Below are positions 1 through 6,696 of a stretch of 11,328 nt of DNA, in pieces (the first letter of the stretch is position 1; each line of letters begins with the position of its first letter). Position numbers and translations under genes: made by a program. A model generated the notes under the pieces. The model ran no database searches. It was not told where the DNA came from and was given only the letters and a program-made list of their open reading frames with translations. The stretch comes from JBKBIP01 sp046297495 (GTDB lineage Bacteria > Planctomycetota > Planctomycetia > Gemmatales > Gemmataceae): the NCBI GenBank assembly GCA_046297495.1, contig JBKBIP010000065.1:1-11328 (forward strand), written 5' to 3'.

Positions 1-1
1 C

Positions 2-376
2 CTGCCGCTGACGTGGCTGAATTGCGGTGGCACGCGGGTGTCCGACCTGGAGCCGCTGCGGGGCATGAAGCTGACGTATCTGCAGTGCGGTGACACACAG
101 GTGTCCGACCTGGAGCCGCTGCGGGGCCTGCCGCTAAGAGAGCTCTTTATCGGCGGCACGCGGGTATCCGACCTGACGCCAATCCAAGGCATGCGAATCA
201 GCAAATTGAGCATTGGCAGATTGAGGATCAAGGATATGTCCCTGCTGCGTGACTTGGCGTTGGTGGAACTAAATTGCGACTTCGACCCGGCCCGCGACGC
301 CCCCCTGCTGCGCTCCATCCCGACGCTGCAGACGATCAACGGCAAACCGGCAGCGGCGGTGCTGGGAAAGGAGTGA
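2..376 (+). CDS. Leucine-rich-repeat protein, C-terminal end (5' end outside window)
   Basis: The open frame runs in from the left edge and ends at TGA 374-376, giving about 124 residues. There are regular 21-residue LRR units with the pattern LxxLxxxxTxVSDLxPLxGM; the VSDL/IKDM positions start at nt 38, 101, 164 and 227. The last unit decays into LLRSIPTLQTINGKPAA, a closing cap familiar from LRR proteins and LRR-tailed Ser/Thr kinases of Gemmata-type planctomycetes. The repeats would form a curved solenoid for protein binding. The GTG at 38 is a repeat-internal valine rather than a start, because the LRR pattern continues upstream of it. No kinase or other domain is visible in the window, so the full function cannot be given. 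It converges on the propeller gene, whose stop lies 36 nt away. Confidence 0.85.
   Translation: MPLTWLNCGGTRVSDLEPLRGMKLTYLQCGDTQVSDLEPLRGLPLRELFIGGTRVSDLTPIQGMRISKLSIGRLRIKDMSLLRDLALVELNCDFDPARDAPLLRSIPTLQTINGKPAAAVLGKE
38..226 (+). repeat. Three tandem 63-bp LRR-coding units
   Basis: Three units start at 38, 101 and 164, each exactly 63 bp. Units one and two share the 20-base run GTGTCCGACCTGGAGCCGCT and continue alike to the end of the RGM/RGL codons. Unit three keeps the frame but differs more. The near-identity at DNA level suggests recent unit duplication or gene conversion. A fourth, more diverged unit follows at 227. Confidence 0.8.
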
Positions 377-412
377 GGCGAGCGGCGGGGAGTGAACCTG
401 GAAACTGCTGCC

Positions 413-3400
413 TCATGGTTGCTCCGCGTGGTTGGCTCGCCCCACGGTGTCCTTCAGCTCTTGCATGAACAGGAGCAACCCCATCCCCTCCGGGCGCGGT
501 TCGGCGTCCGCGGGGAGGGAGAAGGCTTGCACTCCTTGGCCGGGGATGACGCGGACCAGGTTGCAGGCCCAGACGTTGCCCAATGTCACGGGATCGCCAG
601 TCAGTTCCAGCAGCGGGATGGCGACCTCGATATGCCAGCTGGTCGGCGTGCTCTTGTGGGCCACGAACCAGCGTGGATTCCAGCTGGCATCCCCCCAGCA
701 ATCCTCGGCGACGCAGCCGCGCTGATCGACGCACAAGCGGAAGTAGGTGCCGTAGTCACGGTCCAGATCGAGCAGCAACTCCACGCGGTCGAAGGGGCGC
801 AAATCCTCATCGCGGCGGCGGGGGCGCAGCGGCGCGACATATTCTCCTTCGGGATGCTGACAGCTAATAGCCACGTAGAGAAAATCGGCGTCGTAGCGGA
901 ACCGCGCTTCGGTGGCGTGGCTGTGGCTGGTGGCGGCGACGGCGTCGTGCAGCACGACCGGTTTGACGTTTTGCCAGCAGTCATCGTCGGCGTGGCCGTC
1001 CAGATAGGGCCGCGCGGCCGTTTGCCGACAGTGGATGACCGGCTTGCCCGGCACGCGGCCGCGATCCAACAGCCACAGCTCGGCGGCAGCCGCCTGGCGC
1101 CACGGTCCGGGCGGTTGTTCGTTGACATAGCGGGCGTACCAAGCCTTAGTCCCTTCCACATCGCCCAGCTGTCGCCGCGCCGCCTGGCAGCAGAAATTCA
1201 CGGCGGGGTCGGTGGCGTAGATCGGCCCAAACGCCCCCAGGCGATTTTCGATCCGCAAGGCTCCTTCCCGCCAGCGACGCGCGTCGGCGGAATCACGCAC
1301 CAGGAAGAGATTGTGACGTATCTCTGTCCGCACGCCCCCTTGGATCGGCAGGCCGGCGTGTTCCGTGGTTGGGACTTGATTGGGTTGAAACTCATCAACG
1401 GTGATGAATTGCTTTAGCTCGCGGCGGCGCTGGACCTCGCTGCTGCTGTTGTGGCGAATCAACCAGCGATACGCTTCCGCGGACAACGGATGGGCGGGAT
1501 AGCGCTCCACCATGAGCAGAAAGACTTCCTGGGCCAGCATCCATTCTCCTTGCTCGGCGTAGTGACTGGCCACGGCGAACGCGGCGGCGGCGGCGTGCTG
1601 ATCGGGCAGCGATCCGAGCACCGGCCCCATCTGGGCCAGCACGCGGCTGGGATCGGCCAATCCCTTCAGCGGTGTCTCAGCGAGGCTGCGCAGGTTGTGT
1701 CGGGTGCGGATGTGTTTTTCCGTCTCCGTGTCGGAGTCGTCCACGTCCGGCAACATCCGCCGGGCGGTTCCCCCCGCGGCCAGGGAGATGCCTTGCAACA
1801 ATAATTGGTGCTTGTCCGCTCCTTCCAAGCGACTGGCGAGCAAGCGATAACAGCGCTGATTGGGGAGTCGCACGGGACGCTTGGCCAAGATACCGCACGC
1901 CGGCTCCGCTTGTTGCGCGGGAGTGGTCCGGGAACGTAGCTGATATTGGGTCAAATCAAAAATGACATGGGCCGTTTTACTGTCATCCCAAACGCCATAC
2001 AGTTTCTGAACACTCCAAGGAGACAGTTTGAGCGTGGCGATTTGCTCCGGGAAAGTGTCGGCATCGGCAGCGCGGGTGTTCGCTTCATAGACGGCTTGAG
2101 AGAGTAAGGCTTCCATTGGCGCCTCGGTTATACGCTCGTCGGGGTGATCCACTATCACGACTTCTGGCTGCCAGATGCGCAACGCCAGCACCAATTGCCG
2201 CAATAGCTGCTCGGAAGCTTTGTCGTCGTGTGCGCGGTCCCAGTGAGCCAGCAAGCGGCTTCGCTCCGCGCCGGCCAGATGGCGCGGCAAGGGGAATTGC
2301 CACAGGGTTTCCGCGCTGGCGCCACCGACACGACGCACGGCATCGGCCAAGGCTTGCGCTTCCGCGGCCCGTTCGGGGGGAGCAGAGGCTGGATCGGCGG
2401 CCATGACCCGCAGCGCCGCTGTCAAGTAACCATCCTCGCCGCCAACTTGCGCCATCGTATCGAGCGGAATGCCGGTGGCTTGGGCATGGATGAACAAAAC
2501 CGCCGCCCGCTGACCGCCGCGCCGCTGCGTTTTCCAGGTCCGGCCGCCGTCGCGGGTGGCCAGGATGCAGCCCAACTCCCCGACGGCCCACCCCTGTTGA
2601 GCATCGATGAAATGGACGCCGTGCAGGGCCAACGGCTGCCCGGTGCCATGCAATTGCCAAGTCACGCCGCGATCCGGTGAATGGAGCACCACCGAGCCAG
2701 GCCGGCCAACGATCCAGATATGATCTCCGACGCAAGAAACGGCATGAAAGTCGCAACAGGCCAGAACATCCATTGGCAACTGGAGGTCGGCGAATCCCCA
2801 ACGCAGTCCCGCCGTGTTCGTGCTAATCAGCACCAAGCCCCCTTGCCCAACGGCGACGGCCCGTTTGCCGATCAGTTGGACATCGTACAAACTACGTCCA
2901 CCCAAGGTATCCACGTCCGCCGCCCCCAGCCGACCCGCTTGCCAGGTCGCTAGGCGGTTCCAGGCGCCCGCCAGCACGCCGGTTTGAGCATCTTGAAAAT
3001 CGGCGGCCCGCCAGGTCGTGCAGCGCGGACCGGCCACGGGTTGCCAATTCTGGCCGCCGTCCGTGGTCTGGAAGATGCCGGAGGGAAACGCTTCAGTGCC
3101 GTCTCCCACCACGATGCCGACGCGGTCATCGAAGAACCGCACGCGATTCAAGCCGGGGAACAGATTCAAGCCCACGCGTCGCCATTTCAAGCCGCCGTCG
3201 CGCGTCATCAACAAGACGCCGACGCTGCCGCCATGAGGTAATTCCTCGCGTCCCACCACCCAACCGGTGTACGGCGTCAAGAAGTGGACGCAGCGCAGCG
3301 AGGCGCGCACGCCGCTGGGTTGCCGCTCCCAATTCTCGCCGCCGTCATACGTATGCCAAATGACGCCGTCATCGCCCACCGCCCAGCCTTCCGCCTTGTC

Positions 3401-3508
3401 CACGAAATAGACGGAGTGCAACGCGGCATCCTCGAAATGCGATGCAGGGCGGGACGAACCCGGCACGGACAACGCCGCCGACAATAGCGCGAACACGAAA
3501 GCTGACAT
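413..3508 (-). CDS. Large secreted mosaic protein: YCF48/BNR propeller, PIG-L-like region, CBM9-like C-terminus
   Basis: 1031 residues from the start chosen at 3508; a longer in-frame start at 3586 would overlap the glycosyltransferase gene and put 26 hydrophilic residues before the signal peptide. Residues 1-22 form a signal peptide (MSAFVFALLSAALSVPGSS), so export is expected. Residues about 26-330 carry six clear YCF48/BNR-type blades with GWAVGxxGxIxxTxDGGxxW motifs, plus one degenerate blade near 175-199, fitting a seven-bladed propeller. Residues about 333-510 resemble a PIG-L/LmbE deacetylase fold (IWQPEVVIVDHPDE, then LSPWSVQKLYGVWDD), but the AHPDDE metal motif is replaced by IHAQATGI, so activity is doubtful. 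Residues 640-700 look TPR-like (HYAEQGEWMLAQEVFLLMVE). Residues about 830-1015 match the CBM9-like fold (YLDGHADDDCW, RYDADFLYVAISCQ, SWHIEVAIPLLEL). The function is unknown; a cell-surface scaffold or glycan-binding role is inferred. Confidence 0.85.
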   Translation of the reverse strand: MSAFVFALLSAALSVPGSSRPASHFEDAALHSVYFVDKAEGWAVGDDGVIWHTYDGGENWERQPSGVRASLRCVHFLTPYTGWVVGREELPHGGSVGVLLMTRDGGLKWRRVGLNLFPGLNRVRFFDDRVGIVVGDGTEAFPSGIFQTTDGGQNWQPVAGPRCTTWRAADFQDAQTGVLAGAWNRLATWQAGRLGAADVDTLGGRSLYDVQLIGKRAVAVGQGGLVLISTNTAGLRWGFADLQLPMDVLACCDFHAVSCVGDHIWIVGRPGSVVLHSPDRGVTWQLHGTGQPLALHGVHFIDAQQGWAVGELGCILATRDGGRTWKTQRRGGQRAAVLFIHAQATGIPLDTMAQVGGEDGYLTAALRVMAADPASAPPERAAEAQALADAVRRVGGASAETLWQFPLPRHLAGAERSRLLAHWDRAHDDKASEQLLRQLVLALRIWQPEVVIVDHPDERITEAPMEALLSQAVYEANTRAADADTFPEQIATLKLSPWSVQKLYGVWDDSKTAHVIFDLTQYQLRSRTTPAQQAEPACGILAKRPVRLPNQRCYRLLASRLEGADKHQLLLQGISLAAGGTARRMLPDVDDSDTETEKHIRTRHNLRSLAETPLKGLADPSRVLAQMGPVLGSLPDQHAAAAAFAVASHYAEQGEWMLAQEVFLLMVERYPAHPLSAEAYRWLIRHNSSSEVQRRRELKQFITVDEFQPNQVPTTEHAGLPIQGGVRTEIRHNLFLVRDSADARRWREGALRIENRLGAFGPIYATDPAVNFCCQAARRQLGDVEGTKAWYARYVNEQPPGPWRQAAAAELWLLDRGRVPGKPVIHCRQTAARPYLDGHADDDCWQNVKPVVLHDAVAATSHSHATEARFRYDADFLYVAISCQHPEGEYVAPLRPRRRDEDLRPFDRVELLLDLDRDYGTYFRLCVDQRGCVAEDCWGDASWNPRWFVAHKSTPTSWHIEVAIPLLELTGDPVTLGNVWACNLVRVIPGQGVQAFSLPADAEPRPEGMGLLLFMQELKDTVGRANHAEQP

Positions 3509-3515
3509 GCAATAG

Positions 3516-3521
3516 ACCTCA
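3516..3521 (-). promoter_or_regulatory. Ribosome binding site deciding the start at 3508
   Basis: On the minus strand TGAGGT lies 7 nt before the ATG at 3508, directly ahead of the signal peptide. This supports 3508 over the upstream in-frame ATG at 3586, which lies inside the preceding gene. Confidence 0.6.
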
Positions 3522-3560
3522 TCTGTTCCAGGACGGGGCGTGGTATCGCGCCATCCCTGC

Positions 3561-4406
3561 TCACTTGAACAAGCCATAGCGCACAATGCAGTACAACGCC
3601 GAGAAAGCGTCCTTCAGGCCGATTTTCTTGCCTTCTTCGTAAGTCCGGCCAGAGTAGCTGATCGGAATTTCATAAACGCGCCAGGCCGGATGGCGTTTCT
3701 TGGCGATCTTGGCCGTGATTTCCGGCTCGAAGCCGAAACGATTTGATTGGAGTTCAATGCCTTGCAGCACTTCGCGGCGAAAGACCTTGTAACAGGTTTC
3801 CATGTCGGTCAAATTCAAGTTGGTGATCATGTTCGACAAAATGGTGAGTGCCTTGTTGGCCACGTAATGCCAATAATACAGCACGCGATGCGTCTCGCCG
3901 ACGAAACGGGAGCCGTACACAACATCCGCGCGGTTCTCGATGATCGGCTGAATCAAGCGGGGATACTCGCTGGGATCGTATTCCAGGTCGGCATCCTGCA
4001 CCAGCACCACGTCGCCAGTTGCGTGACGGAACCCTTCGCGGAGGGCCGCCCCTTTGCCCTGATTGACGGGCTGGTAAAAAACGCGCACGTCAGCGCTTTC
4101 CAACCGCCGCAAGATGTGGCGCGTGTTATCCGTGCTGCAATCATCGACGAGAATGATTTCTTTCGGGATTGGCACGGCTTGCACGCGCCGCACCAAGGTT
4201 TCCACCCATTGTTCCTCGTTGTACACCGGAATGACTACGGATAGCTTAAAGCCATCGGGAATGGCGTAGATGCCTAGCTGTCGGCACGCGGCCTCGCCCA
4301 ACAGGGCGTGCAACAGCTTCAAGCGTTCCGGTGGGCAAGTTTGGACGCGTTTGACCAGGCGTTCCAGCTCCGCGAGTGTCGCGGCAGGCAACGTGATGGG
4401 GGTCAT
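3561..4406 (-). CDS. Family 2 glycosyltransferase, dolichyl/polyprenyl-phosphate mannosyltransferase (DPM1) type
   Basis: 281 residues. An N-terminal extension of about 50 helical residues precedes a GT-A fold. The nucleotide-sugar loop is KLSVVIPVYNEE (54-65), followed by EIILVDDCSTDNT (83-95), NQGKGAALREGF (115-126) and the metal-binding DxD in VLVQDADLEYD (134-144). Residues 201-208 (DMETCYKV) and FGFEPEIT (224-231) are acceptor-region motifs typical of the DPM1/undecaprenyl-phosphate sugar transferases. No C-terminal membrane segments are present, so it resembles the soluble, membrane-associated class. It should move a hexose from a nucleotide sugar to a polyprenyl phosphate or similar lipid acceptor at the inner face of the cytoplasmic membrane; donor and acceptor cannot be read from sequence. 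AAGGGGA lies 6 nt before the ATG. The propeller mosaic follows in the same direction 52 nt downstream, probably co-transcribed. Confidence 0.9.
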   Translation of the reverse strand: MTPITLPAATLAELERLVKRVQTCPPERLKLLHALLGEAACRQLGIYAIPDGFKLSVVIPVYNEEQWVETLVRRVQAVPIPKEIILVDDCSTDNTRHILRRLESADVRVFYQPVNQGKGAALREGFRHATGDVVLVQDADLEYDPSEYPRLIQPIIENRADVVYGSRFVGETHRVLYYWHYVANKALTILSNMITNLNLTDMETCYKVFRREVLQGIELQSNRFGFEPEITAKIAKKRHPAWRVYEIPISYSGRTYEEGKKIGLKDAFSALYCIVRYGLFK

Positions 4407-4623
4407 CCTGTTCCCCTTCGAGAAAATGAGATGAGGCAGAGCGAGCCGCTCATGCGACGGTTCCGACCAGATAAAATCGCTGCCAGACCATCAGGGGACT
4501 ATGCGCGCACCTTCTTCCTCCTACCTGGCCTGGAGCGAAGTCGCGGTAACTATGCCGAAAAGGAGAAATGAATGCCAGAGCAATTTGACGAGTGGGACCA
4601 TGAGGCCGCTGGCGACGCCCTTC

Positions 4624-4647
4624 AGCGGGAATCTCACGATTCCCGCT
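4624..4647. repeat. Perfect 10-bp inverted repeat (hairpin)
   Basis: AGCGGGAATC, the 4-base loop TCAC, then GATTCCCGCT: every stem base pairs. On the minus strand it lies 14 nt after the TAG of the PDZ relic, as a terminator would, but no T-run follows on that strand. On the plus strand a T-rich stretch (4656-4669) follows after a gap of 8 nt. It may be a terminator left from the relic gene or a small repeat element. Confidence 0.6.
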
Positions 4648-4661
4648 CGCCAAACGTTTTC

Positions 4662-4796
4662 CTATTTTTCCGCCGCGCGTGCTCCGCCGGGGATCACCAC
4701 CAGCGTGACGGATGTTCCCTTGGGACCCAGGATCAGTCGGACGGCTTGCTCCACCGACATCCCCTTGGTCGAATAGTCCTTTGCGAATCTCGTCAT
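4662..4796 (-). pseudogene. PDZ-domain relic (44 codons), S41/CtpA-protease-like
   Basis: The minus-strand frame from ATG 4796 to TAG 4662 encodes 44 residues. Residues 12-37 (KGMSVEQAVRLILGPKGTSV then TLVVIPGG) match the C-terminal half of PDZ domains in carboxy-terminal processing proteases: the helix before the conserved GPKGT turn and the final strand. The carboxylate-binding N-terminal half of the PDZ domain and any S41 peptidase part are missing; the frame is closed upstream by TGA shortly before the ATG. No clear Shine-Dalgarno precedes it. I infer a remnant of a decayed or deleted protease or PDZ protein gene. A translated 44-residue mini-protein is possible but less likely. The reading rests on motif similarity over about 26 residues. 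Confidence 0.6.
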
Positions 4797-4810
4797 GGCA
4801 AATACTTCGG

Positions 4811-4833
4811 TTGAAAGCCTTCAAGGCTATCAA
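4811..4833. promoter_or_regulatory. Candidate operator: 23-bp dyad upstream of nagA
   Basis: The left arm TTGAAAGCCTT and right arm AAGGCTATCAA flank a central C at 4822. Ten of eleven positions pair; the only mismatch is 4815/4829. The centre lies about 92 nt before the nagA ATG and upstream of the AT-rich TAATAT. Size and symmetry suit a dimeric repressor of the LacI or GntR class, which often control amino-sugar genes, but no regulator gene is present in the window. It could equally be a short transcript hairpin. Confidence 0.35.
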
Positions 4834-4914
4834 AAATCTCGGACTATCTCGGTTGTTGGAGTAATAATATCCCACGGAATTCACTACTTAACCACCTTCT
4901 GAGGATAACTTCTC

Positions 4915-6078
4915 ATGCTGCTCCGTGCTCGACATTACGCCACCGGCGAAATCGTGGATGTTTGTTGTGAAGCAGGCTCGATCCGCTCTCTCCAATCCCC
5001 TTCCGAGCGAGCGCCCGACCTGGAAGGAGGTTGGATCGCTCCCGCTTTGTTTGATTTGCAGATCAACGGTTGCGACGGGTATAGCTTCAATTCGGAGCAA
5101 CTGACCATCGAGCACGCGCGGCACATCATCACGACATGCCACAAGCATGGCATATCTCAGCTGTGTCCCACGTTGATAACGAATAGTCATCATGCCTTGC
5201 GGCACGGCATGACCACGCTGCGCCGGGCTTGCGAAGTAGATGCCGCCATTGCCCGCGCGGTGCCGGCGCTTCATCTGGAAGGGCCGTACATCTCCGCCGA
5301 GGATGGGCCGCGCGGCGCGCACCCGCGCCAGCACGTTCGGCCACCGAATTGGGACGAGTTTCAACGCTTGCAAGAGGCGGCGGGGGGGCGCATCCGGCTG
5401 GTCACGTTGGCCCCCGAACACGAGGGGGCGCTGCCGTTCATCGAGCGCCTGGTCGCGGCGGGGGTCGTCGTCGCTCTGGGACATACGGCCGCCAGCGGCG
5501 CGCGCATCCGGGACGCCATCGCCGCCGGCGCCCGTTTGAGCACGCATCTGGGCAATGGTTCTCATGCCCTGTTGCCGCGCCATGACAATTACATCTGGGA
5601 ACAATTGGCTGCCGATGAATTATGGGCCAGTATCATTGGCGACGGCCATCATTTGCCATCAACTGTCGTCAAGTGCTTTATTCGTGTCAAGACGCCCGCC
5701 CGCTCCATCCTGACGTGCGACGCCAGCAGCTTGGCCGGCATGCCTCCGGGCAGCTATGCCGTGTGGGATCAACAAATCGACGTGCTCCCGGAAGGAAAAG
5801 TCGTGGTCGCCGGCACGAGTTATTTGGCCGGTTCCTGGGCTTTTACCGATCTGTGCATCGGCAATGTCTTGCGTTGGACGGGTGTCACGCTGGCCGAGGC
5901 GCTCGATATGGCCGGCGCGCGCCCGCGTGAGCTGCTCGGCTTGGCGCCGCGACTTCTCGAAGTGGATGCTCCCGCGGACGTGATCCTCTTTGACTGGGAA
6001 CCCGGTCACGACTTGCGCATCCAAAACGTCATCCTGGCCGGAAAGGTCGTCTCGTCTGGCATGACGGCTGGCGTTTAG
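4915..6078 (+). CDS. nagA: N-acetylglucosamine-6-phosphate deacetylase
   Basis: 387 residues, the usual NagA length. The enzyme removes acetate from GlcNAc-6-phosphate, giving glucosamine-6-phosphate for glycolysis or cell-wall precursor synthesis in the cytoplasm. Visible amidohydrolase-fold motifs are APALFDLQINGCDGYSFN (42-59), HLEGPYIS with metal ligand E122, GAH (134-136), TLAPE (164-168), GHTAA with H190, STHLGNG with H211, DGHH (243-246), and LTCDASSLAGMPPGSY with the catalytic Asp at D269. The usual THLFNAM is THLGNGSHA here and the usual PGFID is PALFD, pointing to a divergent subfamily. GAGGA lies about 10 nt before the ATG. No nagB or transporter is adjacent. It overlaps the convergent membrane-protein gene by 4 bp at the stop codons. 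Because of the altered THLFNAM segment, the preferred substrate could be a related N-acetyl amino sugar. Confidence 0.9.
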   Translation: MLLRARHYATGEIVDVCCEAGSIRSLQSPSERAPDLEGGWIAPALFDLQINGCDGYSFNSEQLTIEHARHIITTCHKHGISQLCPTLITNSHHALRHGMTTLRRACEVDAAIARAVPALHLEGPYISAEDGPRGAHPRQHVRPPNWDEFQRLQEAAGGRIRLVTLAPEHEGALPFIERLVAAGVVVALGHTAASGARIRDAIAAGARLSTHLGNGSHALLPRHDNYIWEQLAADELWASIIGDGHHLPSTVVKCFIRVKTPARSILTCDASSLAGMPPGSYAVWDQQIDVLPEGKVVVAGTSYLAGSWAFTDLCIGNVLRWTGVTLAEALDMAGARPRELLGLAPRLLEVDAPADVILFDWEPGHDLRIQNVILAGKVVSSGMTAGV

Positions 6079-6440
6079 GAGTTCGATTCATCCGGGACAC
6101 GCACGGCTAACGTTTCGTGGTTCTGCCGCGACCGGGTGGATCGGCTCAGAAACCAACCGTAGCCCGCGCCCAGGACGGTGAGGATGCCGCTTCCCCAAAT
6201 GGCGCCGTCCAGTCCCAGAGCAATATCCCCCCTGAGGATGCCATAAATCGTTCCCAGCAGCGATCCCACCAGGAAGCCCAAGAGACTACCCCAGATGGCG
6301 CCACCGAGAAACATTCGCCAGGTGACATAAGACTGGTTCATGGTTTCAGAAGATTGAGAAATCGACCGCGCCATACGTGCGGGATCGAGGTGAATGGTTG
6401 TTTTGCGACGGTCACAATCGTTCGTGCTTTGAAGGTTCAT
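6075..6440 (-). CDS. Small glycine-rich membrane protein downstream of csrA
   Basis: 121 residues if the ATG at 6440 is used. That ATG sits one base after the csrA stop (TGAGATG), which suggests translational coupling; ATGs at 6374 and 6341 are alternatives, and the last begins just before the first membrane segment. Two hydrophobic segments, around residues 43-68 and 79-98 of the 6440 form, contain small-residue packing patterns (GGAIWGSLLGFLVGSLLGTI and GAIWGSGILTVLGAGYGWFL), like glycine-zipper membrane proteins. The tail is basic then acidic. No named family is recognised. The N-terminal 40 residues are hydrophilic and poorly structured, so 6440 may be too early. The frame also continues upstream through csrA (to 6560), which I read as chance. 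It overlaps the nagA stop tail to tail. Confidence 0.65.
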   Translation of the reverse strand: MNLQSTNDCDRRKTTIHLDPARMARSISQSSETMNQSYVTWRMFLGGAIWGSLLGFLVGSLLGTIYGILRGDIALGLDGAIWGSGILTVLGAGYGWFLSRSTRSRQNHETLAVRVPDESNS

Positions 6441-6441
6441 C

Positions 6442-6696
6442 TCATTTTTCGTGGCGGGAAGAAGGCGACTGCGTGGGTGATGGGGAATCGACGGCGGCGT
6501 TGATAGGGTCTTCTTCCGGAGGTGGACCGGACCGTCCCTGAATTCGTTCCCACAGCTCACGTCGATAAATCAACACATCCGGGGGAGCCGACACCCCCAC
6601 GCGCACTTGATCATTGCGCACTTCCAAGAGCGAGACCGTCACATTCAGTTCCGGAATGATCAGTTCTTCTCCCTGCTTGCGGCTAACCACCAGCAT
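6442..6696 (-). CDS. csrA: Carbon storage regulator CsrA, with extended tail
   Basis: 84 residues. The N-terminal part, MLVVSRKQGEELIIPELNVT, is the hallmark start of CsrA/RsmA, a dimeric RNA-binding protein that binds GGA-containing hairpins around ribosome binding sites and changes translation or mRNA stability. The core strand (QVRVGVSAPPDVLIYRREL, 30-48) keeps the key C-terminal Arg (R45, equal to R44 of the E. coli protein, with one inserted residue upstream). Residues 53-84 form a Pro/Ser/Glu-rich, probably disordered tail, making it about 20 residues longer than the E. coli protein. GAGAGGTGGG precedes the ATG closely. No fliW or flagellar gene is nearby, although csrA is often found beside them. 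The gene leads into the membrane-protein gene with a one-base gap. Confidence 0.95.
   Translation of the reverse strand: MLVVSRKQGEELIIPELNVTVSLLEVRNDQVRVGVSAPPDVLIYRRELWERIQGRSGPPPEEDPINAAVDSPSPTQSPSSRHEK

Larger units (their letters stand above)
4407..4914. other. Divergent intergenic region between glycosyltransferase and nagA
   Basis: About 508 nt with no intact gene. It holds the upstream regions of two divergent units, a PDZ-domain relic on the minus strand (4662-4796), a perfect 10-bp hairpin (4624-4647) and a 23-bp dyad (4811-4833). ATCTCGG occurs twice, at 4836 and 4846, exactly 10 bp apart. The AT-rich stretch at 4862-4870 contains TAATAT and is a possible -10 for nagA, but no good -35 sits at the proper spacing. 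Open frames of 91 and 144 codons here have no recognisable protein content. Confidence 0.6.

Noticed and set aside
392..1417. 341-codon plus-strand open frame
   Set aside because: It is antisense to the mosaic gene, whose CBM9-like end is clearly coded on the minus strand. The translation is low in recognisable motifs and is a GC-rich shadow frame.
2085..2801. 238-codon minus-strand frame inside the mosaic gene
   Set aside because: It is an alternative frame of the propeller/PIG-L-like region, very rich in Arg, Gly and Ala, with no domain.
4450..4884. 144-codon minus-strand frame in the glycosyltransferase-nagA gap
   Set aside because: The protein-like signal here is in a different frame (the PDZ relic, 4662-4796). 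This frame has no motif and no ribosome binding site.
4888..5604. 238-codon minus-strand frame opposite nagA
   Set aside because: NagA active-site motifs on the plus strand show which frame is real.
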